Of a DNA stretch of 64,000 nucleotides, positions 62,310 to 64,000 are shown piece after piece (within the stretch, counting starts at the first letter, position 1; each line of letters starts with the position of its first letter). The DNA is from Oceanococcus atlanticus. GTDB taxonomy: Bacteria > Pseudomonadota > Gammaproteobacteria > Nevskiales > Oceanococcaceae. The stretch spans positions 496,001-560,000 of the forward strand of contig NZ_AQQV01000001.1 in assembly GCF_002088235.1 (NCBI RefSeq). The letters run 5' to 3'. Both the position numbers and the translations under genes were made by a program. Under the pieces are notes generated by a model. The model was given only the letters and a program-made list of their open reading frames with translations, was not told the DNA's origin and did no database searches.

Positions 62310-62633
62310 CTAGCGTTCGGTCGGCGTGTAGATCGGGAAGGGCGTCACGTTGCTGCCGCCTTCGGCCTTGCTGATCTTGGCCTTGCCCTGCTTGTTGACC
62401 ACGTCCACGCGCAGCACCGAATGCATCGGCAGAAAAAAGCTGTCGACGTCCTTGAACTGCTCCTTGAGTCGCTCTTCAGCGGGATCGACCACCACGCTGG
62501 AGCGCTCGCCAAAGACCAGTTCGCCGATCTCGATGAAGCCGAACAGACCACCCTGGGAGACCTGGCGCGCGAAGATTTCGATCACCTCGCCCTGGGCCTG
62601 ATAAACGACGCGATACAAATGCTGCTTGCTCAT
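62310..62633 (-). CDS. DUF1820 family protein
   Basis: A 107-residue soluble protein matching DUF1820. The N-terminus is HLYRVVYQAQGEVIEIFARQ, followed by SQGGLFGFIEIGELVFGERS, a conserved FFLPMHSVLRVDVVNKQGKA segment and a PFPIYTPTE tail. Function is unknown, but the family is highly conserved in gammaproteobacteria. It lies between bioA and the MBL-fold gene in one minus-strand series. Confidence 0.93.
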   Translation of the reverse strand: MSKQHLYRVVYQAQGEVIEIFARQVSQGGLFGFIEIGELVFGERSSVVVDPAEERLKEQFKDVDSFFLPMHSVLRVDVVNKQGKAKISKAEGGSNVTPFPIYTPTER

Positions 62634-62678
62634 CCGCGCATTATACGTTTTCAGGGCGCGCAGCAGGGTGTGTTTTGC

Positions 62679-64000
62679 CTACTCCGCAGTTGCCAGGGCG
62701 ATGCCCTCACGGGTGATCTGGCCGATCCAGTCGATCTGCTCTTCGCTGATCACGTACGGCGGCATCCAGTACACCACATTGCCCAGCGGGCGCAGCAACG
62801 CGCCCTGACTCAGACCGTGCTGATAAACCCGCAAGCCACGTCGCTCTTTCCAGTCGTAAGGTGTGCGTGTGGCCTTGTCAGCCACCATTTCGATCGCCAG
62901 GGTCATGCCGTGCTGGCGTATGTCGCCCACATGCGGGTGATCAGCCAGCGGCGCTGCAGCCGCGGCCATGCGCTGGGCCAGGGCCTGATTGGCGCGAATG
63001 GTGTCGTTCTGCTCGAACAGATCCAGGGTGGCGTTGGCCACCGCACAAGCCAGCGGATTGCCGGTGTAGGAATGCGAGTGCAGAAAGGCACGCAGGGTCT
63101 GGTACTCGTCGTAGAACGCGTCGTAGACATTGTCGTCGGTGAGGACCACGGCAAGCGGCAGCCAGCCGCCGGTCAGCCCCTTGGACAAACACATGAAATC
63201 CGGGCGAATCTGCGCTTGCTCGCAGGCAAACAGGGTGCCGGTGCGGCCGAACCCGACCGCAATCTCATCTGCGATGAGATGGATATTGAACTCATCACAC
63301 AGCGCTCGCAGCCCGCGCAGATATTCGGGGTCGTACATGCGCATGTTGCCGGCGCACTGGATCAGCGGCTCGACGATCACGGCGCAGACTTCACCGGCGT
63401 GGCGCTCGAACGCAGCGCGCATGTCCTCAAGCTTGCGCCTGGCATGTTCCACCGGCGTTTCGCCCGACTCGCACTGGTAGTTGTCGGGACCCGGCACGCA
63501 GATGGCATCGAGCAGCAGTGGCTCGTAGGTTTCCTTGTACAGGGCCACGTCGCCGACGCTCAAGGCCCCCAGGGTTTCACCGTGGTACGCATTGCTCAGG
63601 TGGATGAAACGGGTGCGCTGCTCGCCTCGATTACGCCAGTAGTGAAAGCTCATCTTGAGCGCCACTTCGACCGCCGCCGAGCCATTATCGGCGAAGAACA
63701 TCTTATCGAAGCCGGCCGGTGCCAGCTTGAGCACACGTTCGGCCAGCTCCACCGCCGGCTCATGGGTGTGACCAGCAAAGATCACATGCTCCAGCTTGGC
63801 GGCCTGTCGACTGATCGCCTCGACGATATGCGGATGGCAGTGGCCAAAAATATTCACCCACCAGGAGCTGATGATGTCGAGGTAACGCTTGCCCGCGGTG
63901 TCGTACAGCCACACACCCTCACCCCGATCGACCTCGATCAGGGGCAGGGTTTCGTGGTCCTTCATCTGCGTGCACGGGTGCCAGATGCGCTTGAGATCAC
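62679..64000 (-). CDS. bioA: Adenosylmethionine-8-amino-7-oxononanoate aminotransferase BioA (5' end beyond window)
   Basis: The visible 439 residues are nearly the whole of BioA, the PLP enzyme that converts KAPA to DAPA with S-adenosylmethionine as amino donor in biotin synthesis. The frame continues through the window end with DLKRIWHPCTQMKDHE, the usual BioA N-terminus. Landmarks are SSWWVNIFGHCHP, FADNGSAAVEVALKM, YHGETLGALSVGD, the PLP Asp in LIADEIAVGFGRTGT and the Schiff-base Lys in CLSKGLTGGWLP. Other biotin genes are not visible. About 10-15 residues are missing at the start. Confidence 0.95.
   Translation of the reverse strand, partial: DLKRIWHPCTQMKDHETLPLIEVDRGEGVWLYDTAGKRYLDIISSWWVNIFGHCHPHIVEAISRQAAKLEHVIFAGHTHEPAVELAERVLKLAPAGFDKMFFADNGSAAVEVALKMSFHYWRNRGEQRTRFIHLSNAYHGETLGALSVGDVALYKETYEPLLLDAICVPGPDNYQCESGETPVEHARRKLEDMRAAFERHAGEVCAVIVEPLIQCAGNMRMYDPEYLRGLRALCDEFNIHLIADEIAVGFGRTGTLFACEQAQIRPDFMCLSKGLTGGWLPLAVVLTDDNVYDAFYDEYQTLRAFLHSHSYTGNPLACAVANATLDLFEQNDTIRANQALAQRMAAAAAPLADHPHVGDIRQHGMTLAIEMVADKATRTPYDWKERRGLRVYQHGLSQGALLRPLGNVVYWMPPYVISEEQIDWIGQITREGIALATAE

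Overview
The window is about 64 kb of GC-rich, densely coded bacterial chromosome. The flagellar rod/hook genes with sigma-54 and sigma-28 promoters, the xerD-dsbC pair, zapE, NhaD, DUF1820, DUF2970 and the DUF1329/RND/TonB gene set point to a gammaproteobacterium, probably aquatic or marine and possibly near Nevskiales/Solimonadaceae. That placement is inference from gene content. I see no insertion sequence, prophage, CRISPR array, tRNA or rRNA. No gap between genes exceeds 300 bases. The largest are 35776-36063 (288 bases, promoter plus structured leader RNA), 41034-41285 (252, porin promoter), 31791-32034 (244, divergent promoter region with an inverted repeat), 43516-43757 (242, two divergent heat-shock-type promoters) and 50990-51193 (204, divergent luxR/dnaJ-like region).

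Layout. 1-5811: flagellar operon flgB-C-D-E-F-G-H (minus strand, flgH cut by the window edge) behind a sigma-54 site, then cheV behind a sigma-28 site. 5877-14388: a metabolic block that splits the flagellar locus: Sel1-repeat protein, two pirins, an FMN reductase, a lipoprotein quinoprotein dehydrogenase and an overlapping TonB-dependent receptor. 14407-14784: a small secreted protein of four exact-length cysteine repeats. 14937-16460: flgA, flgM, flgN with sigma-54 and sigma-28 sites. 16462-31790: a long minus-strand cluster that I consider the most interesting region. 32035-35775: DUF3307 protein, ketopantoate reductase, NhaD antiporter and a DMT transporter preceded by a leader RNA with an intrinsic terminator. 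36064-39567: Ig-like lipoprotein and OmpA protein with six calcium-binding-type repeats. 39756-48612: MBL hydrolase, porin, Hsp20, a His-rich secreted protein, xerD-dsbC and an M14 peptidase. 48609-56278: zapE, an Hpt protein, a LuxR regulator, a CbpA-type DnaJ, an MreB homologue and a K+ channel. 56250-64000: DUF4149-like membrane protein, nadM-nudix, purL, an MBL hydrolase, DUF1820 and bioA (cut by the edge).

The 16.7-31.8 kb cluster reads, in transcription order: cyclase-like/AAA/TPR protein, LolA-like carrier, MMPL/RND pump with a C-terminal cyclic-nucleotide-binding domain, DUF3450, TtpC-like long ExbB, ExbB, ExbD, TonB, a TPR-DUF1329 fusion, a second DUF1329 protein, and a DUF2505 protein. 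The middle part (DUF3450-TtpC-ExbB-ExbD-TonB-TPR) matches the known Vibrio TonB2 layout. Around it sit an RND pump and several LolA/LolB-like or lipid-binding-like proteins. I infer an envelope-spanning machine that moves a hydrophobic molecule or lipid between the inner and outer membranes. It would be energised both by the RND pump and by the TonB motor, and gated from the cytoplasm by a cyclic nucleotide. The sequence supports the gene set and the coupling between genes. The substrate, the direction and the signal are hypotheses.
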